Position numbers and translations under genes: made by a program. The notes below the pieces were generated by a model. That model saw only the letters and a list, made by a program, of their open reading frames with translations. It was not told the DNA's origin and ran no database searches. Below, piece after piece: positions 32,740 through 42,845 of a stretch of 64,000 nt of DNA. Each line of letters starts with the position of its first letter. Within the stretch, counting starts at the first letter, position 1. This DNA is from an uncultured Burkholderiales bacterium (GTDB lineage: Bacteria > Pseudomonadota > Gammaproteobacteria > Burkholderiales > Thiobacillaceae), in contig CALEDT010000015.1 in the NCBI GenBank assembly GCA_937949525.1, positions 1 through 64,000 on the forward strand. Reading direction: 5' to 3'.

Positions 32740-35679
32740 TCAACGGCCCGCGTCGTCGCCGGTGCGGGCGAGCGTCGCGTCCACCTGGCGCAGCAATTCC
32801 GCAATCTGCAGCGGCTTGGTCAGGTAGGCAGCGAAGCCCGCAGCCTGGCCGCGCGCCACGTCCTTGGGCATGGCGTTGGCACTGATGGCGATGACCGGGA
32901 TCGCGCACGTCTCGGGCGCGGCGCGCAGGCGTTCGAGCACGGCGTAGCCGTCCATGTCCGGCAGGTTGATGTCCAGCAGGATCAAGTCCGGTCGGTGCGC
33001 GCGCGCCAGCTCCAGGCCCAGACCCGGCGTGGCGGCGCTCAGCAGCTCGATGCCGGCGCGCTGCTTCAGGATGCGTTCCAGCAGGCGCAGATTGGCCGGG
33101 TTGTCCTCGATGCACAGTATGCATTTCGGCGCACCCGTGCACGCCGGGGTGGGTGGGGCGTCCGGGGCGTGCCGTTCGGCCTCCGCCGTTTCCGCCGGGG
33201 ACGCAACGGCCGGCAGACGCAGCCAGAAGGTGCTGCCCACGCCGCGGCGGCTGTCGACGCCGATTTCCCCATGCATCAGCTCCATGAGGCGCTTGCTCAA
33301 CGCCAGGCCGATGCCGGTGCCCTCGATTGCGTGACTGTCGGCGTCGAAGCGTTCGAACGGCACGAACACCGACGTGCGTTGCGTGTCGGTGAGGCCGGCG
33401 CCGGTGTCGCTGACTTCGATGTACACCACGTCTTCCATCGGCCACCACGCAACGCCGATATCGCCGCCTTCGCGGTTGTACTTCACCGCGTTGGACAACA
33501 GATTCAGCAGCACCTGCTTGAGGCGGACGCGGTCGGCCAGCGCATGTGCGTCGGCGCTACCGCGAACCTCGCCGATGTGGATGGCGCGCGCCTCGGCCAG
33601 CGGCCGGATCAGCGTCAGGCATTCCTGCATCACCGCCGCCACCGCTACCGGCTCGACGCTGATCTCCAGCCGACCGGCTTCGATACGCGCCAGATCCAGC
33701 ACTTCGTTGATCAGGTCCAGCAGGTGCTGGCCGGCACGCAGAATCTCGTGCACGTTGTCACGCTGTACCGCGTCCAGCCTGCCCAGTTCCAGCAGTTGGC
33801 CGAAGCCGAGTATGGCGTTGAGCGGGGTGCGCAGTTCGTGGCTCATGCGCGACAGGAATTCGGATTTCGCCCGACTGGCGCGTTCCGCCTCCTCCTTGGC
33901 GTGTACCAGCTCGGCGGTGCGCCGCGCCACCCGCGCTTCCAGCTCTTCGTTGAGTTGCTTCAGCGCCTGCTCCGCGCGTTTGCGCTCGGTGATGTCCATG
34001 GAAGTGCCGAACATGCGCACTGCCCGTCCCTGTTCGTCGAACACGACGTGACCGCGCTGTTCCAGGATGCGCTCGCCGTCCGCCGATGACACGCGGTGTT
34101 CGACGAAGTACGGCCGGCGCGTGTCGGCATCCATGGCCTGGCGCATGGCGGCGGCGACGGCGTCGCGGTCGTCCGCATGCACCGCGCGCATGAAGTTGTC
34201 CATGCTCGCCTCCACGGCGTTGGGCGTATAGCCGAGCAGGCGGTATTCCTCCTCCGACCAGATCGCCCGGCCGCTGATGAGGTCGAGGTTCCAGTTGCCC
34301 AGATGGGCGACGCGCTGCGCCTCGGCCAGCAGGCTTTCCTGTTCGCGCAGTGCCATTTCTGCCGCAGCCAGTTCGGTGACGTCCTGCACCATGCCCATGG
34401 TGCGGATCGGCTGGCCGTTGCGGTACTCGGTCTCGCCCCTGACGCGCAGGTGCTTCACCCGACCGTCGCGCAGCAGCAGCCGGTACTCGATTTCGCAGGG
34501 TTGCTGCAGGCGTACCGCATCGCGGTAGGCGCGGTCGACCCGGTCACGGTCGTCCGGGTGGATGAAAGCCAGGAAGCCTTCGTAACTGGGGCGGTAGACC
34601 GCGGCATCGACCTCGTGGATACGGTAGACCTCCGGCGACCAAGTCATGCGATCGTTGCGCAGGTCGTATTGCCAGCTCCCCATGCGTGCGATGCGCTGCG
34701 CCTCGCGCAGCGACGCCTCGCTGGCGGCGATCACGGCCTGTGCCCGGCCGGCACGCAGCAGCAGCCATGCGACGAAACTGCCGAACACCGCCACCAGTAC
34801 CGATACACCCAGGGCGAGGATACGGTCCGCGCGCATGCTCGCGGCCAAGGGCGCCAGGACCCCCTGTTCCGCCAGGCCGATGGCGGTGATCAGGCCGTAC
34901 TCCGGCAGGCGACGCCAGGCATAGATGCGGGCGACGTCGTCCAATGCACCGGTGGTGCGAACCACACCCTGCGCTGGCGCGTCCGGCGCCAGGAACGGTC
35001 GACTCGCCGGCACCGCGCGCCCCATGGCCTCGAGATAATCCCGGCTGCGCGCCAGGAAGACGCCATCGCTGTGCAACAGGCCGATCCGATCCTGCTCGGA
35101 CAGCGCCAGACCCGCCAGCTTGTCGGACACGTAGGCGGATGACACCAGCACGTTGACGGTGCCGGCGAAAGCGCCGTCGCGTAGCAGCGGCCGGTTGACG
35201 ATGAACGCCCATTGTCCGGCCAGGCGGGTCAGCACGGGTTTGCCGATATGCAGGCGATCGCCGCCTTCGAGATGTACGCGGAAATGCTCGCGGTCGCCGA
35301 CGTAGGTGCCGGGCGGCAGATCCAGGCTGTTGTACAGCACATGTCCGTCCGTGCCGACCACCGACAGGTGGGTCACCGCGCCGGCCGGCAGCGTGGCCAG
35401 CACGCCGCGCGCGGTTTCGTCGAACCCACGCGCATTGCCGTGCCATTCGCGGCGCAACTGGCGCAAGGCCAGATCGATGGTGCCGATCAGACCGGCCACC
35501 TGGCCGGCCATGGCGTCGGCCAACTGCACGCTGCGCTGCTCGGCCTGCGCCAGCACCATCTGTTGCAGGCGTGCCTGCGAACGTTCCAGTTGCCACCAGA
35601 CCAGGATGCATACCGCGACGGTGAGTGCCATCACCAGCGCGGCCAGCAGACTCTGACGCAGGGTGGAGGCGCCGCTCAT
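32740..35679 (-). CDS. Membrane hybrid sensor histidine kinase (dCACHE-like, PAS, PAS, HisKA, HATPase, REC)
   Basis: 979 aa. Order: first helix (about 10-30), an extracytoplasmic sensor of PDC/dCACHE type (about 35-275), second helix (about 283-305), PAS (about 325-440), PAS (about 450-565), a short coiled coil, HisKA with phospho-His in [16 protein letters not shown] (about 590), HATPase with [10 protein letters not shown] and [17 protein letters not shown], then a receiver domain with [19 protein letters not shown] and YLTKPLQ. It autophosphorylates and passes phosphate to its own receiver, then presumably to an Hpt protein not encoded nearby. No output gene is adjacent. ATG 35679 gives a short cytoplasmic start before the first helix; the frame stays open upstream without a signal. 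Confidence 0.88.
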   Translation of the reverse strand: MSGASTLRQSLLAALVMALTVAVCILVWWQLERSQARLQQMVLAQAEQRSVQLADAMAGQVAGLIGTIDLALRQLRREWHGNARGFDETARGVLATLPAGAVTHLSVVGTDGHVLYNSLDLPPGTYVGDREHFRVHLEGGDRLHIGKPVLTRLAGQWAFIVNRPLLRDGAFAGTVNVLVSSAYVSDKLAGLALSEQDRIGLLHSDGVFLARSRDYLEAMGRAVPASRPFLAPDAPAQGVVRTTGALDDVARIYAWRRLPEYGLITAIGLAEQGVLAPLAASMRADRILALGVSVLVAVFGSFVAWLLLRAGRAQAVIAASEASLREAQRIARMGSWQYDLRNDRMTWSPEVYRIHEVDAAVYRPSYEGFLAFIHPDDRDRVDRAYRDAVRLQQPCEIEYRLLLRDGRVKHLRVRGETEYRNGQPIRTMGMVQDVTELAAAEMALREQESLLAEAQRVAHLGNWNLDLISGRAIWSEEEYRLLGYTPNAVEASMDNFMRAVHADDRDAVAAAMRQAMDADTRRPYFVEHRVSSADGERILEQRGHVVFDEQGRAVRMFGTSMDITERKRAEQALKQLNEELEARVARRTAELVHAKEEAERASRAKSEFLSRMSHELRTPLNAILGFGQLLELGRLDAVQRDNVHEILRAGQHLLDLINEVLDLARIEAGRLEISVEPVAVAAVMQECLTLIRPLAEARAIHIGEVRGSADAHALADRVRLKQVLLNLLSNAVKYNREGGDIGVAWWPMEDVVYIEVSDTGAGLTDTQRTSVFVPFERFDADSHAIEGTGIGLALSKRLMELMHGEIGVDSRRGVGSTFWLRLPAVASPAETAEAERHAPDAPPTPACTGAPKCILCIEDNPANLRLLERILKQRAGIELLSAATPGLGLELARAHRPDLILLDINLPDMDGYAVLERLRAAPETCAIPVIAISANAMPKDVARGQAAGFAAYLTKPLQIAELLRQVDATLARTGDDAGR

Positions 35680-35938
35680 GGCATCGGATGGGGCAACACC
35701 GGCTGTCGCCGGCGCGTCCAGGGCGCGGCGGTCAGGCCGAACTCCCGGAGGGGGGTGGTCACGGGTTCGACCTCTGGTGGCACGGGTGCGCTTTCGGTCG
35801 AGGTATTGGGGTAAACGGCGCGATTGTAGACCACGGGCAAAGTCCGCGCGGCCGGCATGGAAAACTCGCTTGGCCGGCACGCAACCTCCGCCGTCGCGCC
35901 GTAAACTTCACCCGCCCGCAGCCACGACAGACCCGCTC

Positions 35939-37042
35939 ATGACCCAACATATCGGCATCCTCACCTCGGGCGGCGACAGCCCCGGTCTCAACGCCGCCAT
36001 CCGCGGCGTCGGCAAGGCCTGCATGGCGCACTACGGCATGCGCCTCACCGGTTTCCGCGACGGTTTCCGCGGCCTCGTGGAGAACCGCACCATGCCGCTG
36101 GGCGGCGAGCAACTCTCCGGCATCCTCACGCTGGGCGGCACCATCCTCGGCACCAGCCGCGACAAACCGCACAAGATGCCCATGGATGGCGAAGTCCGCG
36201 ACCTGACCGAGCAGATCGTCGCCAACTACCACGCCCACCAGCTCGACGCCCTGGTCTGCCTGGGCGGCGGCGGCACGCAGAAAAACGCGCTGCGTCTGCT
36301 GCGTGCCGGCCTCAACGTGGTGACGCTGCCCAAGACCATCGACAACGACGTGGCCATGACCGACATCACCTTCGGTTTCGATACCGCGCTGGGCATCGCC
36401 ACCGACGCCATCGACCGCCTGCACAGCACCGCGCACAGCCACCACCGCATCATCGTGGTCGAGATCATGGGCCACCGTGCCGGCTGGCTGGCACTGGGCG
36501 CCGGCATCGCCGGCGGCGCCGACGTGATCCTGATTCCGGAGATTCCCTACCGGGTGGACGACGTCGCGGCGGCCATCCGCCGGCGCGTGGAGCAGGGCAA
36601 GCCGTTCAGCATCGTCGCCGTGGCCGAGGGGGCGATCAGCCGTGAGGAGCACGATGCGCTGCTGGCCGCGCGCGCGCTCAAGAAGGAAGGCAAGAAGCGC
36701 GTGTCGCTGCCACAGGAACCCGAAATCGTCTACGCCGACCGCACGTTGACCCTGGCCAAACGGCTCGAAGCCCTCACCGGCCTGGAAGCGCGCGTCACCA
36801 TCCTCGGCCATCTGCAACGCGGCGGCACGCCGTCCGCCGCCGACCGCATCCTCGCCACCCGCCTGGGCACCGCCGCCGCCGACCTGATCGCCGCCCGGCA
36901 GTATGGCGTGATGGTTGCCGCCAGGGGCGAGGCGACGCGCGCGGTGCCGCTGGACGAGGTCGCCGGCAAGGTCAAGACCGTGCCGCCGGATCACCCCTGG
37001 GTGGCCAGCGCGCGGCGGGTGGGCACCAGTTTCGGCGACTGA
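35939..37042 (+). CDS. 6-phosphofructokinase, mixed ATP/diphosphate-type group
   Basis: 367 aa. [19 protein letters not shown] opens the PFK fold; [22 protein letters not shown] and [27 protein letters not shown] follow; [25 protein letters not shown] closes the substrate site. In E. coli ATP-PFK the nucleotide loop reads GGDGS and the catalytic loop PGTIDND. Here they read GGGGT (near residue 108) and PKTIDND (near 131). The Lys is characteristic of diphosphate-using and mixed-type enzymes; the Asp-to-Gly change is shared by some of this group as far as I recall. It may thus use PPi reversibly. Donor specificity cannot be settled from sequence. Single gene, diverging from the hybrid kinase. 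Confidence 0.85.
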   Translation: MTQHIGILTSGGDSPGLNAAIRGVGKACMAHYGMRLTGFRDGFRGLVENRTMPLGGEQLSGILTLGGTILGTSRDKPHKMPMDGEVRDLTEQIVANYHAHQLDALVCLGGGGTQKNALRLLRAGLNVVTLPKTIDNDVAMTDITFGFDTALGIATDAIDRLHSTAHSHHRIIVVEIMGHRAGWLALGAGIAGGADVILIPEIPYRVDDVAAAIRRRVEQGKPFSIVAVAEGAISREEHDALLAARALKKEGKKRVSLPQEPEIVYADRTLTLAKRLEALTGLEARVTILGHLQRGGTPSAADRILATRLGTAAADLIAARQYGVMVAARGEATRAVPLDEVAGKVKTVPPDHPWVASARRVGTSFGD

Positions 37043-37111
37043 GCGGCCAGCGCCGTCGCCGCGCCGGCCAAGGGCCCCCTTGACCGTGCCGGCCCGGCCG
37101 TAGGTCGGCTC

Positions 37112-39682
37112 TCAGGCTTTTTCCCGTAACAGCCTGCGCAACTCGTACAGCACCTCCAACGCCTGCCGTGGACTCAGCTCGTCCGGGTCGATCTCCGCCA
37201 GCCGCTCCAGCGCCGGGCTGGCGGCAGGTTCCGGCGGCGGGGCTGGAGCGAACAGGTCGCCCTGCACGCCGCCGGCGATCTGCTGGTTCTCCAGCATCAC
37301 CAGCTTGCGCCGCGCGGCGTTGATCACCGCTGCCGGCACGCCGGCCAGACGGGCGACCTGCAAGCCGTAGCTCTGCGAGGCCGGGCCGTCCTCGACGGCG
37401 TGCAGGAAGGTGAGGCGGCCGGCGGTTTCCACCGCGTCGAGGTGGGCGTTGGCGATGGTGCGGTACTCGCCGGCCAGTTGCGTCAGCTCGAAATAATGGG
37501 TGGCGAACAGCGTGTAGGCGCGCGTCTTCTCGGCCAGGTGACGGGCCACCGCCCAAGCGATGCTGATGCCGTCGAAGGTGGAGGTGCCGCGGCCGATCTC
37601 GTCCATCAGGATCAGGCTGTGTTCGCTGGCGCCGTTGAGGATGCCGGCGGTTTCGGTCATTTCCACCATGAAGGTGGAGCGGCCGCCGGCGAGGTCGTCG
37701 GACGAGCCCACGCGGGTGAAGATCTGGTCGATGGGGCCGATCACCGCCTTGTCTGCCGGCACGTACAGGCCGCAGCAGGCGAGCAGCACGATGTGCGCCA
37801 CCTGACGCATGTAGGTGGACTTGCCGCCCATGTTGGGGCCGGTGATCAGCAGCATGCGGCGGGCCGGATGCAATACCAGGTCGTTGGGGATGAAGGCGTC
37901 GACCCGGCTTTCCACCACCGGATGACGGCCGGCGCGGATGTCGATGCCCCAGGTATCGGCGTAGTCCGGAGCGACATAGCGGCGTTCCCCGGCGAGCAGT
38001 GCCTGGCCGGCCAGCACGTCGGCCTCCGCCATCGCGCCGGCCACCCGCTGCAACTCGGCGAGGTGGTCGGCGAGCCGCGCCAGCACCTCATCGTACAGCA
38101 GCTTTTCGCGCGTCAGCGCGCGTTCGCCGGCGGACACGTAGTTGTCCTCGAAAGCCTTCAGCTCCGGCGTCAGGTAGCGTTCGACGTTCTTCAGGGTCTG
38201 TCGACGGTGATAGTCGGCCGGCACCTTGTCGGTCTGTGCGCGTGTGATCTCGATGTAGAAGCCGGACACGCGGTTGTATTCCACGCGCAGATTGGCGATG
38301 CCGGTGCGTTCGCGCTCGCGCGCTTCCATGGCGAGCAGAAAGTCGCCGCAGTCGGCTTGCAATGCCCGCAGTTCGTCCAGCTCGGCGTCGAAGCCGTCGG
38401 CGATGACGCCGCCATCGCGCAGCGCCGCGGCGGGCTCCGCCTGCAACGCGCGTACCAGATGGTCGAGCGGCGTTGCCGGGAAATCCAGGCGCGCGGCCAG
38501 CGCGGCCAGCGCCTCGCCGGCTTGGGTGAGTGCGGCGCGCAGTTCCGGCAGGCGCAGCAGGCTGGCGCGCAGGCCGGCGAGATCGCGCGGGCGCGCCGTG
38601 CGTAACGCGATGCGCGCGGCGATGCGCTCCAGGTCGGCCATGCCCTTGAGTGCCGCGCGCGCAGCGCGCAGCGCCTCCGGTGCCGCCTGCAGCGCGCCGA
38701 TCGCGGCCAGGCGGCGGCGCGGCTCGGCGCGTTCGCGCAGCGGGTGATGCAGCCAGTGTTTCAGGCAGCGGCTGCCGGGTGCGGTGAGGCAGCGGTCCAG
38801 TTCGGAGAACAGCGTCGGCGCCGGCTCGTTGCGCAGCGTTTCGCTGATCTCCAGCGTGCGGCGCGCGGCGGCGTCGAGCAGCACGTATTCGTGGTCGCGC
38901 TCCAGCACCAGCGCCGCGACGTGCGGCAGCGCGCCGCACTGGGTCTGGCGGGCGTAGTCGAGCAGCAGGCCCGCGGCAGCCAGCAACGCGGGCTGATCAT
39001 CGATGCCGTAGGCGGCGAGATCCTGGACGCCAAACTGTTCCAGCAGCAGGCGACGGCCGCGCTCGGCGTCGAACTGCCAGTCCGGCCGGCGCGTCAACGC
39101 GCAAGGCGCATTGGCCAGATCGGCGTGCGTCAGACTTTCCGGCAGCAGGATCTCGCTCGGCGCCAGGCGGATCAGTTCGGCGGCCAGGCGGTCGGCCGCT
39201 ACCCGCTTGGCGGCGAAGCGGCCGCTCGACAGCGTCAGCCAGGCCAGCGCCAGCTCGCGGCCATCGGCCAGCACGGCGAGCATGCTGGCATCGCGCTTGT
39301 CGTCGAGCAGCGCATCGTCGGTCAGCGTGCCGGGCGTGACGATGCGCACCACACGCCGCTCCACCGGTCCCTTGCTGGTCTTCGGGTCGCCGATCTGTTC
39401 GCAGATCGCCACCGATACCCCCAGCCGCGCCAGCTTGGCCAGGTACTGCTCGGCGGCGTGATAGGGCACCCCGGCCATGCGGATCGGCTCCCCGGCCGAC
39501 GCACCGCGCGTGGTCAGCGTGATGTCGAGCAGTCGTGCCGCCTGCTCCGCGTCGTCGTGAAACAGCTCGTAGAAATCGCCCATGCGGTAGAACAGCAGGC
39601 GGTCGGGGTGATCGGCCTTGATGCGCAGGTATTGCTGCATCATGGGGGTGTGCGCGCTGAGGTTCTCCGCTCGCGGGGTCAT
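37112..39682 (-). CDS. mutS: DNA mismatch repair protein MutS
   Basis: 856 aa, full length. Domain I carries the mismatch-recognition FYELF ([20 protein letters not shown], near residue 36) and the core holds [15 protein letters not shown]. The ATPase domain has [15 protein letters not shown] (near 615), [13 protein letters not shown] and [16 protein letters not shown], then [10 protein letters not shown]. The C-terminus ends with a short helix-turn-helix dimerisation and tetramer region. ATG 39682 gives [22 protein letters not shown], the normal start. A HIT-family gene lies 19 bp upstream on the same strand and is probably co-transcribed. Confidence 0.97.
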   Translation of the reverse strand: MTPRAENLSAHTPMMQQYLRIKADHPDRLLFYRMGDFYELFHDDAEQAARLLDITLTTRGASAGEPIRMAGVPYHAAEQYLAKLARLGVSVAICEQIGDPKTSKGPVERRVVRIVTPGTLTDDALLDDKRDASMLAVLADGRELALAWLTLSSGRFAAKRVAADRLAAELIRLAPSEILLPESLTHADLANAPCALTRRPDWQFDAERGRRLLLEQFGVQDLAAYGIDDQPALLAAAGLLLDYARQTQCGALPHVAALVLERDHEYVLLDAAARRTLEISETLRNEPAPTLFSELDRCLTAPGSRCLKHWLHHPLRERAEPRRRLAAIGALQAAPEALRAARAALKGMADLERIAARIALRTARPRDLAGLRASLLRLPELRAALTQAGEALAALAARLDFPATPLDHLVRALQAEPAAALRDGGVIADGFDAELDELRALQADCGDFLLAMEARERERTGIANLRVEYNRVSGFYIEITRAQTDKVPADYHRRQTLKNVERYLTPELKAFEDNYVSAGERALTREKLLYDEVLARLADHLAELQRVAGAMAEADVLAGQALLAGERRYVAPDYADTWGIDIRAGRHPVVESRVDAFIPNDLVLHPARRMLLITGPNMGGKSTYMRQVAHIVLLACCGLYVPADKAVIGPIDQIFTRVGSSDDLAGGRSTFMVEMTETAGILNGASEHSLILMDEIGRGTSTFDGISIAWAVARHLAEKTRAYTLFATHYFELTQLAGEYRTIANAHLDAVETAGRLTFLHAVEDGPASQSYGLQVARLAGVPAAVINAARRKLVMLENQQIAGGVQGDLFAPAPPPEPAASPALERLAEIDPDELSPRQALEVLYELRRLLREKA

Positions 39683-39701
39683 GGCGTGCCGCGTGGTTCT
39701 C

Positions 39702-40088
39702 TCAGGCCCAGTACTTCGCCTTGTCCGGCAGCACCCAGCGCACGCCGCCGCGCGGGTCCGCCTTGTCGCCGTGGTAACGCGGAATGACGTGGATGTGCAG
39801 GTGCGGCACGCTCTGGCCGCCGGCGGCGCCGTGGTTGATGCCGATGTTGTAGCCGTCCGGCCGATGCCGTTCGTCCAGCAGCCGCTTGGCCTGATTGAGC
39901 GCGCGCAGCAGCGCGGTCTGCTCCGCCTCGCTGGCTTCGAACAGGGTGGCGAAGTGGCGCCGCGGGATGACCACGGTGTGGCCCGGCGAGACGGGGAAAC
40001 CATCCTTGTAGATCACGGTCAGTTCGTCCTCGGCGAGGATGCGGGCCGGGTCGAGGACACAGAAGGGGCAGGGCTTGGCGGGGGTCAT
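39702..40088 (-). CDS. HIT-family nucleotide-binding protein
   Basis: 128 aa. The histidine triad [14 protein letters not shown] lies near residues 93-105, with [31 protein letters not shown] before it. CPFC at residues 7-10 is the N-terminal zinc half-site of many HIT hydrolases. These enzymes split nucleotide phosphoramidates or dinucleoside polyphosphates. The last residues ([15 protein letters not shown]) are typical of a bacterial HIT subgroup often annotated as diadenosine polyphosphate hydrolase. ATG 40088 is preferred since the frame upstream carries no homology-like sequence. It precedes mutS. Confidence 0.88.
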   Translation of the reverse strand: MTPAKPCPFCVLDPARILAEDELTVIYKDGFPVSPGHTVVIPRRHFATLFEASEAEQTALLRALNQAKRLLDERHRPDGYNIGINHGAAGGQSVPHLHIHVIPRYHGDKADPRGGVRWVLPDKAKYWA

Positions 40089-40190
40089 GGGCTGCTTTCC
40101 GGGGCGCCGCGATTCTACCTGCAAGCCCGGCGTGCCATGGTCCTGGTCCGGGGCGGGCGTCGGCCGACCGGCCCGGGCCGGCACATATTC

Positions 40191-40204
40191 CTGACCACGG
40201 TCAA
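40191..40204. promoter_or_regulatory. Fnr/Dnr-like box between the HIT gene and a small ORF
   Basis: CTGAC-CACG-GTCAA, or on the minus strand TTGAC-CGTG-GTCAG, matches 9 of 10 positions of TTGAC-N4-GTCAA. It lies about 103 bp ahead of the HIT gene and about 170 bp ahead of the small plus-strand ORF, in a 282-bp gap that holds no other gene I can support. Confidence 0.35.
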
Positions 40205-40370
40205 GAATCCACGCTGTCGCGGCGCGCAACCCGCCGTCGCGCGTAAGGATCGCGTAAGATTCCGCCCGGCCGAGGCTGGTAAATATCAACCAGAACGGTA
40301 ATATGGCTGTCACGAGACCGGGCTAGATTGCAAAGGCTCGGCCGGAAAATCGAAGATGGATGGAGACATG

Positions 40371-40622
40371 ATGGAACCCCAGGTTCTGGCGCGCGCGTTC
40401 CAGGCGTTACCCGAGCGCCGCGTCAACATGGTGTTGCGGGAGCGGTTCGACGCGGCGATGGTGTTGTTGCAGCCCTTGCTGGGCGATCCCGAGACCGTGA
40501 CGGGCAGCGATCTGTACCGTGCGATGAGTCGGCTGCAGGCGACCTATCCGGATCTGTCGGCCAGCGAGATCGAGGCGCTGGTCACCGCGGTGGTGCGCAC
40601 CTATCAGACCCGGCAGGGCTGA
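40371..40622 (+). CDS. Small hypothetical protein, 83 aa
   Basis: 83 aa, family not recognised. MEPQVLARAFQALPERRVNMVLRERFDAAMVLLQPLLGD and SDLYRAMSRLQATYPDLSASEIEALVTAVVRTYQTRQ suggest a small all-helical soluble protein with a balanced charge pattern. No signal peptide. ATG 40371 is chosen because GGAG lies 5 nt upstream; in-frame ATGs at 40356 and 40368 are alternatives. It precedes the phosphoribulokinase gene by 90 bp in the same direction; a -10-like TACACT (40665-40670) between them suggests the latter has its own promoter. Confidence 0.6.
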   Translation: MEPQVLARAFQALPERRVNMVLRERFDAAMVLLQPLLGDPETVTGSDLYRAMSRLQATYPDLSASEIEALVTAVVRTYQTRQG

Positions 40623-40712
40623 TGCCCGGCGGTTAGCGCGACGCGCATCGGTGCGTTCCTGCAGTTACACTCGTGCACGTCCCACAGACCAGTGCACGGA
40701 GGAACGCAGCCG

Positions 40713-41660
40713 ATGTCCGAGTTGCACCCCATCATCGCCATCACCGGTGTCGCCGGCGCCGGCCTGTCCACCGTGCGTCATGCCTTCAAGGACGTGTTCC
40801 GGCGGCTGGACGTGCGTCCGGCCATCGTCCATGGCGATGCCTTCCGACGTTACACCGACCGGCAGTTCGCCGCGCTGCTCGCGGAGGCGCGTGAGAGCGG
40901 CCGACGCATTTCCTGGTTCGGGCCGGACTGCAATCATTTCGCCGAGCTGGAGGATTTCTTCCGCGCCTACGGTGAATCCGGCGCCGGCGTGGTGCGCGAG
41001 TATGCGCACAACGACACCCATGCCCGGCGCCTGGGCGTCGCGGCCGGTGAGTTCACGCCGTGGCACCCGCTCGCGCCGGGCAGCGACCTGCTGTTCTACG
41101 AAGGCCAGCATGGCGGCGTGGTGGCCAACACCTGGACCCGCAGGCAGGTGGACTCGCGGCATTTCCCGCCGGAGATCGATCGTCGCGTCGGCCGGGCGGG
41201 CATCGATGTGGCGCAGTACGTCGATCTGCTGATCGGCATCGTGCCGGCCATCAACCTGGAATGGATACAGAAAATCCACCGCGACTGCGCCAAAGGCTAT
41301 TGCACGCCGGAGGCTTCGCTGGAGACCATCCTGCGGCGCATGGACGACTACATCCACTTCATCGTGCCGCAGTTCGGTCTGACCGACATCAACATCCAGC
41401 GCATGCCACTGGTGGACACCTCCAATCCGTTCATCGCGCGCGATGTGCCGTCACCGGACGAATCGGTGCTGGTGATCCATTTCCGCGACCGCAAACGCCA
41501 CGACTTTCCCGCCATGCTGCAGCGTATTCCCAACGCGCGCATGAGCCGGCCCAGCACCATGGTGGTGCCCGGCGGCGAGTTGCGTCTGGCGCTGAACGTG
41601 ATCTGCGGGCCGCTGGTGGAGGAAATGCTGGAGCGCAGACGCGCGCTGACCGCGCACTGA
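40713..41660 (+). CDS. Phosphoribulokinase (proteobacterial class I type)
   Basis: 315 aa. It makes ribulose 1,5-bisphosphate from ribulose 5-phosphate with ATP, the RubisCO substrate in the Calvin cycle. HPIIAITGVAGAGLSTVRHAF is the P-loop region, VHGDAFRRY and LLFYEGQHGGVV carry catalytic acidic residues, and IGIVPAINLEWIQKIHRDCAKGYCTPEASLETILRRMDDYIHFIVPQF is strongly diagnostic. The P-loop has AGAGLST where the usual enzyme has SGAGTTS, and the body is noticeably diverged, so it may be a second paralogue. ATG 40713 follows GGAGGAACGCAGCCG. No rubisco or other cbb gene lies nearby. Confidence 0.88.
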   Translation: MSELHPIIAITGVAGAGLSTVRHAFKDVFRRLDVRPAIVHGDAFRRYTDRQFAALLAEARESGRRISWFGPDCNHFAELEDFFRAYGESGAGVVREYAHNDTHARRLGVAAGEFTPWHPLAPGSDLLFYEGQHGGVVANTWTRRQVDSRHFPPEIDRRVGRAGIDVAQYVDLLIGIVPAINLEWIQKIHRDCAKGYCTPEASLETILRRMDDYIHFIVPQFGLTDINIQRMPLVDTSNPFIARDVPSPDESVLVIHFRDRKRHDFPAMLQRIPNARMSRPSTMVVPGGELRLALNVICGPLVEEMLERRRALTAH

Positions 41661-41669
41661 ACGCTTCGT

Positions 41670-42359
41670 TCAGGCGGTGAAATCGCGCAGCGCCTGACGG
41701 TCGGGCACCGTGATGACGCGGCCGCGCACCTGGATCAGGCCGCGCTCGGTCAGTTCGCTCAACACGCGCGAGAACGTCTCCGGCGCCAGGTTCAGACGCG
41801 AGGCGATGGCCTGCTTGCTCGCCGGCAGTTGCACCGTGAAACCGGCGCTGTCCGTTTCCGGCGCGCATTGGATCAGGAAACATACGACCCGCTGCACGCT
41901 GCCGCGCAGCATGCAGGTCTCCATGTCGCCCAGCAGTTCGTGCAGTCGTGCCGACAGACTGGCCAGCATCTTGCGGCACAGCAGATTGTTGTCCGCCAGC
42001 GCGCCCAGCAGGACGCGTTTGCCCACCAGCAGCACGATGCTTTCCGTGGTGGCCTGGGCGCCGACCGGGTAGGGTTTCTCCAGGAACACCACGGCCTCGC
42101 CGAAGGTGGTGCCCGGGCCGCACATGTGCACCACTTTTTCACTGCCCTGCGTGGTCGGCAGGGTCAGCTTGACCTGGCCCATCACCACCACGTGCATGCC
42201 CTCGGGCTCGTCGCCCTTGTTGAACAGCACCTCGCCCTTGCGCACGCGAAATTCACGGCTGCCGACGGCGATGCGCGCCAGTTCGTCCGCGGCCAGACTG
42301 CGGAACAGCGGTTGGCGCGACAGGATCTCGTCGATGCGGTGCTGCGTCTCTTGGATCAT
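41670..42359 (-). CDS. Crp/Fnr-family regulator, Dnr type (first copy)
   Basis: 229 aa. A cyclic-nucleotide-binding-like fold (about 15-130, GEVLFNKGDEPEGMHVVVMGQVKL) is followed by a dimerisation helix and a HTH (ASKQAIASRLNLAPETFSRVLSELTERGLIQV, about 175-205). The N-terminal Cys cluster of Fnr is absent, which places it with the Dnr/Nnr group that senses nitrogen oxides. It reads away from napD across an intergenic region with a perfect TTGAC-N4-GTCAA site, so it is the likely nap regulator and may also control itself. ATG 42359 is preferred; a GTG lies one codon upstream. Confidence 0.85.
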   Translation of the reverse strand: MIQETQHRIDEILSRQPLFRSLAADELARIAVGSREFRVRKGEVLFNKGDEPEGMHVVVMGQVKLTLPTTQGSEKVVHMCGPGTTFGEAVVFLEKPYPVGAQATTESIVLLVGKRVLLGALADNNLLCRKMLASLSARLHELLGDMETCMLRGSVQRVVCFLIQCAPETDSAGFTVQLPASKQAIASRLNLAPETFSRVLSELTERGLIQVRGRVITVPDRQALRDFTA

Positions 42360-42423
42360 CACGGTTGCTCCGGCAATGCGCCAAGTCGGGGTGTGATTAC
42401 CTCATTAAAGCTTTGATCGCAAA

Positions 42424-42437
42424 TTGACCAATGTCAA
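42424..42437 (+). promoter_or_regulatory. Perfect Dnr/Fnr-type palindrome upstream of napD
   Basis: TTGAC-CAAT-GTCAA is a perfect palindrome of the Dnr/Nnr class. It is centred about 68 bp before the napD start. GATATT (42463-42468) downstream would place it near -44, close to class II activator position. The same region is upstream of the Dnr-type gene on the other strand. Confidence 0.75.
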
Positions 42438-42497
42438 AGTAATTTGAAGACCTGCTTGTCAGGATATTACCTATACACAACCCGAGGGGAACACACC

Positions 42498-42821
42498 GTG
42501 AATCTGTCAGGCGTGCTGGTGGTGGCCAAGCCGGAATGGCGAGAGCAGGTGGTCGAGTCGCTGAACGCGCTGGAGGGTGTCGAGGTGCATCAGGTCGATG
42601 CGGACACCGGGCGCATCGTCGTCGTGCAGGAAGCGGCGGACATCCATGCCGAGATCGACGGGCTCAAGCGCATCAAGGCGCTGCCGCACGTGATCATGGC
42701 AGAGATGGTGTACCACTACATCGGCGAGGACGACAAGGTTTACGAAGGTTTGCCGGCGGAGCTGCAGGACGACAGGGAAGGCTCCGATGCCTGCGTCGTG
42801 CCCCCGTATCTGAACAGTTGA
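42498..42821 (+). CDS. napD: NapD, NapA maturation chaperone
   Basis: 107 aa. NapD binds the Tat signal of NapA and delays export until the molybdenum cofactor is inserted. The fold reads NLSGVLVVAKPEWREQVVESLNALEGVEVHQVDADTGRIVVVQEAADIHAEIDGLKRIKALPHVIMAEMVYHYIGED, matching NapD from start to end. The GTG at 42498 is chosen because GAGGGG lies upstream and the N-terminus then matches the family. It is the first gene of napDAGHB. napA follows after 24 bp with its own ribosome binding site (TTAGGAGG). Confidence 0.93.
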   Translation: MNLSGVLVVAKPEWREQVVESLNALEGVEVHQVDADTGRIVVVQEAADIHAEIDGLKRIKALPHVIMAEMVYHYIGEDDKVYEGLPAELQDDREGSDACVVPPYLNS

Positions 42822-42845
42822 TCGAGTCTGGCTTAGGAGGCTGAG

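Noticed and set aside
35680-35938. Possible extra gene between the hybrid kinase and phosphofructokinase
   Set aside because: Only frames without start signal or homology-like sequence; treated as a divergent promoter region.
41670-42359. Reading the regulator as oxygen-sensing Fnr
   Set aside because: The N-terminal cysteines needed for a 4Fe-4S cluster are absent; Dnr type fits better.
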